Part shown: positions 55,136-64,000 of the stretch, one piece after another
How positions within the stretch are numbered: position 1 is the stretch's first letter
How the letters are laid out: each line of letters opens with the position of its first letter
DNA from: Mermis nigrescens
Lineage: Eukaryota > Nematoda > Enoplea > Mermithida > Mermithidae
DNA length: 64,000 nt
Assembly (NCBI GenBank): GCA_036768485.1
Contig: JAVLUZ010000154.1
Span: forward strand, 36,966,042-37,030,041
Reading direction: 5' to 3'
Made by a program: the position numbers and the translations under genes
Notes under the pieces: generated by a model
Databases searched by the model: none
The model's input: only the letters and a program-made list of their open reading frames with translations
What the model was told of the DNA's origin: nothing

Positions 55136-55538
55136 TTCATATTATAAGGGCCTATGTGTGCAGTCGATAGCATCTGAGGAAACGAGAGAAAGTTGCTGGC
55201 AGTCGGATTCAAAACGTGGACCTCTTGCTCTAAAGTCCAGAACCATAACCAATCGACTAACGCTGGTTAATTTTGAGAAAGATTGCAAGGTATTCGTAAT
55301 GTTTTGTGTTGTATACCAGCTGATTAGGCTTAGGCTTTAACTTAGGCTCATTTTAAATGCTGGCACCAACATTTTGGTCAGTCACATGAACCCACTGAAA
55401 AAATCCTAGGACTGCCTTATTCGTTTTTGACTTGACTTAAATCAAACCAGTTAGGTGGCAACTTTCACCGGATACTACTTGCTGTATACGTACTGATAAC
55501 GTGGCTATCTTAATACATATGTGAACCAGCTACACCAA
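55136..55538. repeat. Direct repeat block, copy 2, with SINE-like insertion
   Basis: Collinear with 52980-53265 apart from the extra segment at about 55248-55370, which includes a tRNA-like A box. A retrotransposon tail abuts its left edge. Confidence 0.8.
55140..55275 (-). repeat. tRNA-derived SINE head
   Basis: On the minus strand GTTAGTCGATTGGTTATGG forms an A box and GTCCACGTTTTGAATCCGAC a B box, about 45 bp apart, as in tRNA-derived SINEs. The body continues to ATAATATG. No tRNA acceptor pairing. Confidence 0.6.
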
Positions 55539-56522
55539 AACTGAACATGAGCATCAGGGGGGTCTTGGGACGTAGGCGTGAGGGCCGAGGGGGAGTTGGG
55601 GGGTATGCACTAGTGATCGACTGGGGCCCCGGCCCTGCATTGGCAATCCCCGGCCATTTTTCAGCATCCTCGGCTTCGGCCGGGGCAAGGTCAAAAAATG
55701 GCTGGGGCCGGAAAAAATTGAGTGTAATTCGTATTTTTTACAGGCTGTGATACTGGCACTTATTTATCAATTTATCAATTGTAAATGCCCTGAACTTTCC
55801 CTCCTTCAGCAGTCGTTAAAATGCCCTGAACTGAGCACGTGTTAATTTTGAGAACTGTACTGATTAGACCATATGTATACTTACTTAGTCCTTGTTATAA
55901 CTTTGCTACTGTGTATAAATGAGCTTGAGTAAATGTTCTGGAAAATCTGCATGTTTTCGATTTCTCCACTTAACTTATTTTAACTAAATGCTACTTTTAA
56001 CTCATTCATTCATAGCTATGGCTAAAAGATTTAGAGTTGACAAATAAATACGTTCTATTTCTAGACGGGAATATGTACGTTTTCAACGAACTATTTGTAC
56101 AAAAATACACTTTTACATTTGATTGAATGGGAACCGCGTGCTTTAAAACGCGTTTCTTGTGTAATAGTTATTAGGACGTAGGTTAATTATAGGCGAACGT
56201 AAACTACGCTGCAGAATTGGGTCCGATCCGATAAACTAAATATGTCTCAAATAGTTTCCTAAGGCCCAGAGGTGAGGGAGGGGTGAAATCCCAAATTGAG
56301 GACCAGAAAATTAAGTGGGGGACTATTATTAGCCGACTCTATTTTGTTGCACGAGCTTCTTGTGCTTGTAAACAAAAATTGTTGTAGCTTTATTATGTAA
56401 ATATATTTTTAAACGTACACATTTTCGCATACTATCAGTATGTGACCGTGTTTTTTTGTACAATGTACCTTTGTATATACATGAGCAAAGATGGTACCCA
56501 AAAGTCTTTGTACATTTTGAGC

Positions 56523-56967
56523 CAGTGTTTTTTTTTGTACACGGTTCGTTTGTGCATGTACAAAGATGGTCCCCAAAAGTCTTTGTACATTTTCTACACA
56601 CAAATTTTCGGTCACTATAATATGGTACAGTAGCGATTTTAGTGTGGTAAAACAGGGTCTTTTGACTTTTGATTGTATATTTTAGCTAATTTCTGGGTTT
56701 CTAAGGCCAAAAATTACTAAAATTGTCTCAAACCGGCCCGAAGCGCCTAAAAATTTGACATTTTTCCATTCTAAATACAAATTTTGCCATTTTAAAGATA
56801 TACAGGACAGACAATTTTTCATATCGGAGCGGAGCGCCGAAATTTTTTTTGGAATTTTACACCTTTTTACAGTTTTTATCTTCCCAAAAGTCTTTGTACA
56901 TGTACAAAGATAGTCCTGAAAATTCTTTGTACATCGGAAAAATCTTTGGCGAATACAAAAAACACTG
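56523..56967. mobile_element. Palindrome-family element P2 (445 bp)
   Basis: The left end CAGTGTTTTTTTTTGTACAC and the right end GGCGAATACAAAAAACACTG. Inside, in mirror order: TTGTGCATGTACAAAGATGG (about 56550), a GGCCCGAAGCGCC-like hairpin (about 56733), GGAGCGGAGCGCC (about 56826), and CTTTGTACATGTACAAAGA (about 56892). Flanks share 6 of 8 bases (TTTTGAGC and TTTTGTAC). Confidence 0.7.
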
Positions 56968-57976
56968 TTTTGTACATGCAAATTTTTGTATACTTCAATA
57001 TGGTACAGTAACGATTTCAATGTGGTAGAACATAGTTTTTCGACCTTTAGTAGTGCATTTGGCTAATTTTTGGGTTTCTTAATATTTGACATTTTTCCAT
57101 TATTCCATTCTAAGCGCAGTGTTGCTTATTACAAGATTTAATTCACATATTAAAATTTTTGTAATATTTCTGATTCTTTCTCAGTCGAGTTTTAAATGTG
57201 AATTCCATCAAAAGCTCATGAAAATTTCGGCACTTCGCGCCGAACTTATATTATTGACTAAATTCAGACCGAATTATCACATTTAGAAGCACGGTCTTTT
57301 TGTATTTGGCGAAGATTTTTGCTGATGTACAAAGACGTTTCAGGACCGTCTTTGTACATGTACAAAGATTTCTGAAGAACAAAAACTGTAAAAAGGTGTA
57401 GAATTCCTCATTGCAAATTCTATCATTTTGAAGATTTTCAGGGGGGTGGGTAAGCGGCTTCAAAAATAGAGCCGCTTACCCCCTCCCCTTCCTCAGAAAA
57501 TGGCCGAGAAATATACATGTGACAGGTGGTTTGGGCCATCCCCTATCCACGCTCTGAAGCCCCGAACTTGCTTGAAAGTCAGAAAATATTTGACCACCCT
57601 CCCCCATTTTTTGGCGAAAACCTGCGCTTTTTTGGCTATTTTTATGTGTTTTTACCATTTTTGATCTAGTCGCTAACCCCCTCCTTCTAAAAATGGTGAG
57701 GGACCCCTACTCTAGATTTCCAGCCGTTACATGTATACTGAGGGACCCTCATAAAATTTTAAGCGATTATATGCATCTTTTATAGTGATAGTTTATCTAT
57801 TTACTCTTGCTCACATTCTAAAATAATGTATCACTTCATGAAATTCTAATAGTTAGATACACTTTTGCCATACTAAAAACTTAAGTTCAAAAAATTCAAA
57901 AGATTTTCACCAAAAATCGTCTGACAGTGACTTGTGTCTTGGACCCTGAGGGGGTAATACCCCTCTTCCCTTATAG

Positions 57977-58129
57977 GAATGTGTGATGTCTCATTTATTA
58001 CATCCAATACCTATTACATCCAATCGCTACAGCAGCAGTAGCAGTAGCGAAGATTCAAATGATAAAGGGTGTGCTAATAGCAGCGACATAGACTTTACTG
58101 ATGATTCAGACAATGAAACACTGGACTAA
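57977..58129 (+). pseudogene. C-terminal coding scrap of hAT A2
   Basis: An open segment of 50 codons reading MSHLLHPIPITSNRYSSSSS, then an acidic tail with DIDFTDDSDNETLD and TAA, followed by AATAAA at 58155-58160. A1 has the same DNA, but a TAA breaks the frame after the serine run. The position near the element's 3' end, the stop and the poly(A) signal suggest the last exon of the original transposase, the rest being deleted. Family identity is inferred from position only. Confidence 0.4.
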
Positions 58130-58650
58130 ATTTGTTTCTTTTGACATAAATAGTAATAAAACTTGATACGAAAAGGCGCACCTAACTTTGCGCTTGCCAT
58201 TTACTACTGAATGGAGTAGTCGCTCATTATTTCTTTTTCTAAGCCCACCCCAAGTATGTGTCATGCAATCATATTTTCCTTGTCTGACCCCGGCCCCCAG
58301 CCCCGGTTCCAGCCTAGGCAGGGTATTTTTTTCAGCCCCGGTACCGACCCGGCCTTGGCCAAAAAAGTCGCCCCGGTCGATCACTAGTATGCACCCCCAG
58401 AAGTTGGAATACCCCCCAGAATTCAATTTTTGATTTTTTTTGCTTTTTTAGCGATTTTTTGATGCTATGGATAGTGCTCGACGAGAAACGTCGAAAAATG
58501 GTGTTATTTCACCATACGACCACTTTTAAGACCATTTTTCACACTCCCTAAATTTCGGTGCTGCCCACCTATGGTTATACCCCCAGAATTCCCACTCTCC
58601 CCCCAAAAAAATCCGCTAGACGCCCCAGAAATGGATTTTCAGAATTTGTT

Positions 58651-58858
58651 TGGGAGTTTTTGAAGAATATGGTGTGAACCGATTTTGCGCCATTCCGGCA
58701 GAACTGCCATACAATTGCGCAAAAACGATACTTTGTGTCACTAAAAGACGCGGAAAAGAGAAATAAACCAAATCCATACAAAACTCACAGATTTACATTA
58801 CTTCAAACATCATACTTCGACATTCACCATTTTGAGTCACTTTTAGGAATTTTTGCGG
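58651..58858 (-). repeat. Duplicated block, copy 2
   Basis: Counterpart of 51957-52165. Starts GGGAGTTTTTGAAGAATATG. Confidence 0.65.
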
Positions 58859-58859
58859 A

Positions 58860-59574
58860 ATCGTGAACAATAAATTTAATGTCTTGAATTTTTGTAATTT
58901 CATCCCCCTGCCGACTCTGACTTTGTAGCCGTGTGGACAAAACCTAGCTCCAAGAATACATTTCCGGGTTCTATCAATTTTTAGGGTGGGGAGGCGTCTT
59001 CCAGATTCTGGATGGCCCAGACCCTTTCTATGAGGTCCAAAGTCCAGACCCCTAGACTTTCTAGCTCCCACGCCTATGTGTAGCCTAATCCCAATCCTGC
59101 GCCCATGTGAGCTCTAGACCATGGAGCTAATCACATTAGCGTTTTAAAGTTTCTCTGTGAGACTTTCTTTTTTTGTTTTTGCATTTTGCCCCTTACGTAA
59201 GATGAATTGATCATAGTACATGCATCAGACGAGTGAATAAGACGGTCAAAAAGCTCGAAAGTACAATAAAGCCCATTTACTATTCTGTTGTTGATTTATA
59301 AGAATTAGATAGAAGTTCAGAATTCAGATGCGTGACAGGCGCCTAGCCAGGATTTTGTTTGGAGGAGGGTGGGTTGAAGGAGGAGTAAATTTTTTAAGTG
59401 CATAGTTTTGATATTGTGACTTAAAAACGCAGTGTAGGTATTTGTCAATGTCAAGGCATTATTTAAAGCTCAATAGAAAATTTAAAATTGTTAATTGTAC
59501 AATTCAGTGCCGGTCTAGGGAATTTTTCCACTGAGGGCATACTAGAATTTTTATATTATGCGACAAAAATAGAC
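58860..59574. other. No gene recognised
   Basis: AT-rich sequence with scraps that look like hAT tips (CAGGCGCCTAGCCAGGATTTT near 59338, CAGTGCCGGTCTAGG at 59505), but no partner ends were found. Confidence 0.35.
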
Positions 59575-59833
59575 TATAGTCTGTTACATTCCAAACGGCT
59601 AATTTTCGATAACAGATTTATTACCGTGTCAGGTTTTCGCTGCACAAATGGCTTCTTCAACTAGGCTCTCTTAGCAGCTGTTTGCTTTAAACTCTTCTTA
59701 TTGACGTTTGATGTGCTTTGATTGAATTGTGGCGCATCTAATAAACTGCCACAACAACCTGAATCGTAAAATATTCTGCTATAGTAAGAAACTGTCAAGC
59801 GAAAATGGGCCGTTTGGAATGGAACAGACTATA
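59575..59833. mobile_element. TATAGTCTGTT-group MITE (259 bp), unoccupied Helitron site
   Basis: The left end TATAGTCTGTTACATTCCAA and the inverted right end TATAGTCTGTTCCATTCCAA extend as an inverted repeat to GGC and TTTTCG. It is the intact relative of the MITE split by Helitron 1, and shows the undisturbed target CTTA/TTGACG at about 59698-59704. Confidence 0.85.
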
Positions 59834-60548
59834 GTACATATATTACGTAAATTTAATACCAAATCAATGATCTATATATTTTTAGAGCCTGAAAAAGCTT
59901 GGTTTAATGCGAGATTAGTGATATTGATAAATTTCCTCCTGTATGCGCCTATAATTAATTAGTCGGTTTTAATAAAAGCTTTGTCGAAAATTTTTGAAGA
60001 GTTTCTATTGAAATATGCGCAAAACAGGCTCAGAATTCCACATATTGCACTAATGTACATGACAGCAATTTCAGAAAGTGTAGAGTTGTTGCCTTTAGTG
60101 TGTACGATGTCTACGGTTTTAATAGTGCAAAAATTTTAATAGCGTTCTTAATGAAATATGTTTAAAAAGATCAGAATCCTATTGCACTAATGTAAATACA
60201 ATTTTCTAGAGTGTAAAATGCGCACTGAAGCCGTATGGACAAGTGTAATACGATATGGCGCAAGGCTGCCAAAAATTTTGAAGAATATTTGATGGAATGT
60301 GCTAAAAAAGCTTAGAATTTTGTCTGCAGCAACAATTTCTTAAAAATAAGAAAGTGCGCCTTTAGTTAAGTATGAAGACAGTTTTACCGAATGTCCGGCG
60401 CAAAGCGCTGAAAATTTTTTAAAATTTGTGATGAATTATGCTTTAAAAAGCTCAGAATCCTATTGCACTAATGCAAAGGCGACTTCATAGTGTTTAGAAT
60501 ACGTGCCTAAAGCCATGTAGACAATTTGAATAAAATACTGTGCAGAAC

Positions 60549-60994
60549 CACGGTTTTTTTGTATTCGGCAAAGATTTTTCGCGATGTACAAAGACTTTTG
60601 GGGACCGTCTTTGTACATGTACAAAGATTTTTTGGAAGACAAGAACTGCGAAAAGGGTTCGAAATTCACAAAAATTCTCGGCGCTCCGCGCCGAAATGAG
60701 CAATTGTGTGTTCTATATATCTTTATAATTTCAGAAATTGCATTTTAAAAGGAAAAATGCCAAATTTTTTGGCGCTTCGCGCCGTCTTGAGACGATTATT
60801 ACTGATTTTTGCCCTCAGAAACCTATAAATTGCTAAAATACGTAACCAAAGGTCGAACAACTCTGTTTTTGCCAAAATAAAATCGCTACTGTACCATATT
60901 ATAGTACCCAAAAATTTGTGTGTACAAAATGTACAAAGACTTTTAGGGACCATCTTTGTACATGTGCAAACGGACATGGTACAAAAAAACACTG
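60549..60994. mobile_element. Palindrome-family element P3 (446 bp)
   Basis: The left end CACGGTTTTTTTGTATTCGG and the right end GGTACAAAAAAACACTG. In order: CTTTGTACATGTACAAAGA (about 60609), GGCGCTCCGCGCC (about 60680), GGCGCTTCGCGCC (about 60771), CTTTGTACATGTGCAAA (about 60952). Same length as P2. Flanks share CAGAAC, so the duplication is imperfect. Confidence 0.7.
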
Positions 60995-61510
60995 TCAGAA
61001 CGCCAGAAAGTTTGAAGAATGCTAGATCAAATACTACTCACTTATGCGCTTATCTTTGCAGCCTAAAAATGTCACCGATGGAATCAGCGCATGCGTAAAT
61101 CTCGGAAAACCGTGACCAATTGCTAATGTGTATTTAGGTTTATCTTATAACGTTTCCCATGGTTAAGGGTAGGTGTCAACCTATTATACTGACCACACTG
61201 ACGTGTTCTATTTTTAAAGCTTCAACATTAATCGCCTAAACAAGCCAAAGTATTTGGTGCTATAAACCGATTTGCTTGGAACTTTGATGTTATCATTGAT
61301 GGTATCGCTGTGCCTGGTGCACACCTACCTTTTGTGTGTTACATTACTTTGCTTGCAGTAAGCGCAGCCGCAATCTGCAGTATTTATATATTGCTTCTGG
61401 TGAATTTAGTAGGTACGGCATATTTTTTGCTGAAATAATCATAATTATTTGTTGTTCTTCTTTCTCGCTTTGTTATTTTAGCATTGACTTATTTCTTTTG
61501 ACCTTTTTAG

Positions 61511-63285
61511 CAACTAGCTGGGTAATAAATCATGCCGACGGATGCTGAAGCCTGGCAACCACAAACGTTCGCTAATAAGTTGAGGGCTGAAAAATGGGCC
61601 AAATTAAACCAAAGAAGAGCAAGCTCAAATCCCGCTCATTCTGGTTCCACGGATGACGTTGAAAGAATCTCAAAAAGTGTGCGCTTTGTAAAAAGTCATC
61701 TGACAACGCATTTTTCGTTCATATGGAATTATTTTTTTGTGTTATTGATATAGACAAACTGAAAACGGCAGAGGCATGGCTTTCAGAAATGCTAAATACG
61801 ATCATTCATTAAAAGACTGAGAGGTGCCAAACAATAGATGAAGTTCAAAAAATTTTGAGTTCGATTCGATACATTTATTTTATAGTCATGACCTCTAAAA
61901 AACCACTTTTCATGTTTTTTTGGATATAAAATCGATCAAAGTCAAAAATAAAAAAACAGCAAATTCCATTTGTGAGGTAGAAAAAACATGGGAACTGAAA
62001 AAACCACTTCAAAATGTTATGCTAAGTGCGTGGTTTGCAGCGTAGATTTTTTGAAAAATTCATTTTTTCCGATATTTCCGTCCGTTTTATCACATTTGTA
62101 TAGAAATCTATAATTTTTTCTGAATTTTATTAAAAGTTCTATAAATTTCACAAATAAAGTCTCCAAGTGATAAAAACAACTCTAGGTAAGTCTCTTCTTT
62201 ATCCTCTGCCAAGAAATCAGTGCAAAATTATGCAACTTGATGAAAAGTGATTTCGTTGCCATGGCAACGAGTACTAAGCATTGGTCTTTTTTCAGGTTAC
62301 AGCGGTTTTCTAGGTTACAATCGAACTTTTTTGGCAGTCTTTGGGGTGATTCCATTTTTTTGTGAAAAATAAATATCAGGCATCATGTACGGTGCTACGA
62401 GGCACATTCCTGCTATGTTTTGTAAAAATTGGCGCTGTTTTTTTAGGTTTGACTTTGAAGGTATACTTCTAGCTATGTGGATGACATAGGACAACTAAAC
62501 GTTTTTTTGACATTAGTCTGAAAGGGAGCCTAACGTGCGAAGCGTTGAAAATTTCAAAAATTTGTTTAAAGATTGGAAGAAAACGATGATGAAGGAGCTT
62601 CTGCTATTCCAGAAATCGTTTCAGGAGTCATAAAAATCTTTGCGATACAGAAATATTCCCGATGCCAAAATACGACTTCCGGCGGGTCGACAAAAAAAGC
62701 AAATAAATTTCATTAAAAAGAATCATCCGGCGCCAAGCGCGGGAAAAATTTGAGAAATTGTGGTCACCGACGGCCAAAAATTACATATGCTCCTTATCTC
62801 ACCAAATATTTGGTAAAGTCCGACCCTGCTCTCAATTTGCCCTTTTTTGCTGCGTTTTGCCCGCAAATATCCGGTCTCTAATTGCGCCTTTGCACTCGCG
62901 ATATACTTGCTCGAATGAGTTAAATTGTTTGCATTAAGCCGGCGATTCGCTTTCCGCCGTTATTGCGCCTAAGTCAGAATTGAATGCGAACGCTCCCGAA
63001 TTCGTGCCTTATTCGGTTCGTCGCGCGTCGTGTTCGGACGCCAGTGTGACGTCATCTATTAATGGAACTTCGCCTTTAAATGGCATTCCTCCGTTAAAAC
63101 GCAATGCGCTCTACAATGGCGACAGCACGCATCGCGATTCTCCCCTTTCCGACGTGATTGGTTGCGCGGCTCTCAACCCGACGGACTCAGCAGCCGCGGG
63201 CTACTCAAACGGGTTAGACGCCGTCGAGGGCCTCACTCACGGCTTCCTAGACGACAGTGGCGCATTTCATACGTATTCGGCCAAG
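61511..63285 (+). CDS. PAM2-motif protein, 5' part (continues beyond the window)
   Basis: A 5' UTR acceptor (TTCTTTTGACCTTTTTAG, ending 61510) precedes ATG at 61532. Exon 1 encodes MPTDAEAWQPQTFANKLRAE, then a basic, serine-rich stretch. It can end at 61676 (before GTGTGC, phase 1) or 61687 (before GTAAAA, phase 0). The next exon starts correspondingly at 62978 or 62974 and carries LNANAPEFVPY, a good PAM2 motif (consensus L-x2-A-x-EF-P), which binds the MLLE domain of cytoplasmic poly(A)-binding protein. The rest is a disordered S/N/G-rich segment to GCC AAG at 63285, before the donor GTTCGT, phase 0. PAM2 proteins include PAIP1, ataxin-2, USP10 and others. What is seen does not decide which. 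A role in mRNA translation or decay is inferred. Confidence 0.6.
61532..61676 (+). CDS. PAM2 gene, first coding exon
   Basis: 48 codons plus one base. The strong acceptor in the 5' UTR indicates at least one upstream non-coding exon. The alternative end at 61687 adds four residues (SVRF). Confidence 0.5.
61881..62560 (-). mobile_element. Truncated E1-type Tc1/mariner-like element
   Basis: It starts TATAGTCATGACCTCTAAAA, a variant of the E1 tip, and follows the E1 right half in reverse (CAGGTTACAG, GTTGCATAATTTTGC in the other strand, GGCACATTCCTGCTATG). The far tip is absent. It lies in the PAM2 gene intron. Confidence 0.75.
62561..62880. repeat. Repeat related to 49670-49760
   Basis: GAAAAATTTGAGAAATTGTG and GTCACCGACGGCCAAAA match the sequence just inside the right end of the hAT at 48805-49806, including a GGCGCCAAGCGCGG hairpin-like tract. 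Confidence 0.5.
62978..63285 (+). CDS. PAM2 gene, second coding exon
   Basis: GC-richer than its surroundings, which supports coding. LNANAPEFVPY lies at its start, then SVRRASCSDASVTSS and a low-complexity acidic end. The donor AAG before GTTCGT is acceptable. The intron after it begins with a hAT MITE only 24 bp downstream. Confidence 0.6.
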
Positions 63286-63308
63286 GTTCGTTTCATACAA
63301 CGTGCGAC

Positions 63309-63608
63309 CATACCTGCGTGGGCGTGGGCGTGGGGGTATTGGGTGGGGTATGCAACCCCCGAGAAACCAAAATACTCCCTCCCAGAAACCTATATACCTT
63401 CCCAGAAACTAAAATCCGCCACAGAAACCATAATACCCCCTCCTCAGAATTCAATTCTTTAATTTTTTTTGTTTTTTCGCAATTTTCTGATGCCAATGGA
63501 TAGTGCTCGATGAGAAACGGTGAAAAATGGTGTTATTTCGCCATACCACCATTTTTTGATCTTTAAAAAATCTTGCACCCCCTAGAATTTTGGTGCCGCC
63601 CACCTATG
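63309..63608 (-). mobile_element. hAT MITE, CATAGGTGGGC family, in PAM2 gene intron
   Basis: A perfect 8-bp duplication CGTGCGAC (63301-63308 and 63609-63616). The left end CATACCTGCGTGGGCGTG carries a short GTGGGC expansion. The right end is GCCGCCCACCTATG. 300 bp. Confidence 0.93.
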
Positions 63609-63616
63609 CGTGCGAC

Positions 63617-64000
63617 CCTACCACTTGATAACTGGCGTCTTCCGGCCGACCTTTGGGCAAAACAATCGCATTTTTAGGCCATTTTTATGCGACAAAATTA
63701 GGATTTCTGCGGATTTTTTGATCAAAAAACGTTAAGACCATTTAATCCCTCCCAATAAACATGGCCGACTATTACCCTGCAGCCTAATTTCGGGCTGCGC
63801 GTATGTTAGGTTTGTTGTTGCAACTAGAAACGTAACTCGGAGTTGAAATTTTTATTATTGAAAGATGCGTTTATAATTATCTGAAATAAATACATAAATA
63901 AGTTCGCTCGTCCGTTTTGGTTATCTCCTCATCGAGTGTGTATGTTATCTATGTTAGTAATTATGATCGCCGATTGCTAGCGAAGAGCGTTTTAACAAAA
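63617..64000. other. No feature recognised, PAM2 gene intron
   Basis: Intron sequence to the end of the window. No further exon with clear splice sites was found. Confidence 0.35.

Larger units (their letters stand above)
55611..58386. mobile_element. hAT element A2 (TAGTGATCGAC family), 2776 bp
   Basis: The left end TAGTGATCGACTGGGGCCCC and the inverted right end TAGTGATCGACCGGGGCGAC are flanked by a perfect 8-bp duplication GTATGCAC (55603-55610 and 58387-58394) within the MITE. Collinear with A1 without element B. It has gained a complete palindrome element (56523-56967) and a 50-bp retrotransposon scrap (about 55774-55824). Near the right end is a short open C-terminal coding segment. 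Confidence 0.94.
55555..58575 (-). mobile_element. CATAGGTGGGC MITE split by hAT A2
   Basis: The left part (GTAGGCGTGAGGGCCGAGGG to GGGGGGTATGCAC) and the right part (from CCCCCAGAAGTTGGAATACC to GCCCACCTATG) form one diverged MITE once A2 is removed. Its outer duplication is not clear. Confidence 0.75.

Overview
The window is eukaryotic: AT-rich, with widely spaced phase-matched exons bounded by GT/AG splice sites, a poly(A) signal, and a very high density of DNA transposons. It comes from an invertebrate animal, probably an arthropod. The taxon cannot be fixed from the sequence alone.

Recognisable genes are few. (1) A Mediator subunit 30 (MED30) gene runs on the + strand from 2812 to 15118 in four core exons plus one candidate alternative first exon. 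(2) A small three-exon gene (22547-25191, +) is predicted to encode a 137-residue secreted protein with six cysteines after the signal peptide; no family was recognised. (3) The 5' half of a gene with a PAM2 (poly(A)-binding-protein interaction) motif occupies 61511-63285 (+) and continues past the window. (4) A weak two-exon hypothetical lies at 28812-29413. Exons were joined by eye from splice sites and phase, so the models are hypotheses, although the MED30 model is supported by conserved protein motifs.

Most of the rest is transposons, many defined exactly here by target-site duplications (TSDs). The hAT-type families make 8-bp TSDs. They include a 230-300 bp MITE with TIR CATAGGTGGGC (at least six copies with TSDs), the TAGTGATCGAC family, the TAGGGATGTGCCG group, the CAGTGTTGCCAGGT family, the CAGTGGCGGAT family and a palindrome-rich CAGTGTTTTTTTGTA family. 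There are Tc1/mariner-like elements with TA duplications, a PIF/Harbinger element with a truncated transposase and a decayed Myb/SANT-like ORF, two Helitrons in opposite orientation, a Merlin (IS1595-type) transposase fragment, fragments of a non-LTR retrotransposon reverse transcriptase, and tRNA-like SINE heads.

Layout: 0-2.7 kb is an old hAT holding a Tc1-like element. 2.8-15.2 kb is MED30, with introns full of MITEs and a degenerate tandem array. 15.7-16.2 kb is a MITE inside a MITE. 16.2-22 kb is mostly unannotatable. 22.5-25.2 kb is the secreted-protein gene. 25.6-30.7 kb is MITEs and a long AAT microsatellite. 30.9-32.7 kb is Helitron copy 1. 33.0-36.9 kb is a large inverted-repeat (foldback) structure whose left arm holds a MITE that itself holds the Harbinger element. 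37-39 kb is repeat D and the Merlin scrap. 39.3-42.5 kb is Helitron copy 2. 43.2-51.8 kb is a second repeat D split by a stack of hAT elements nested four to five deep. 51.8-58.6 kb holds duplicated blocks, a retrotransposon fragment split by a Tc1-like element, and a MITE split by a second TAGTGATCGAC hAT. 59-61 kb is MITEs. 61.5-64 kb is the PAM2 gene.

The genes do not form a functional cluster. The interest lies mainly in the nesting order of the transposons and in the repeated short motifs just inside the ends of nearly every family.
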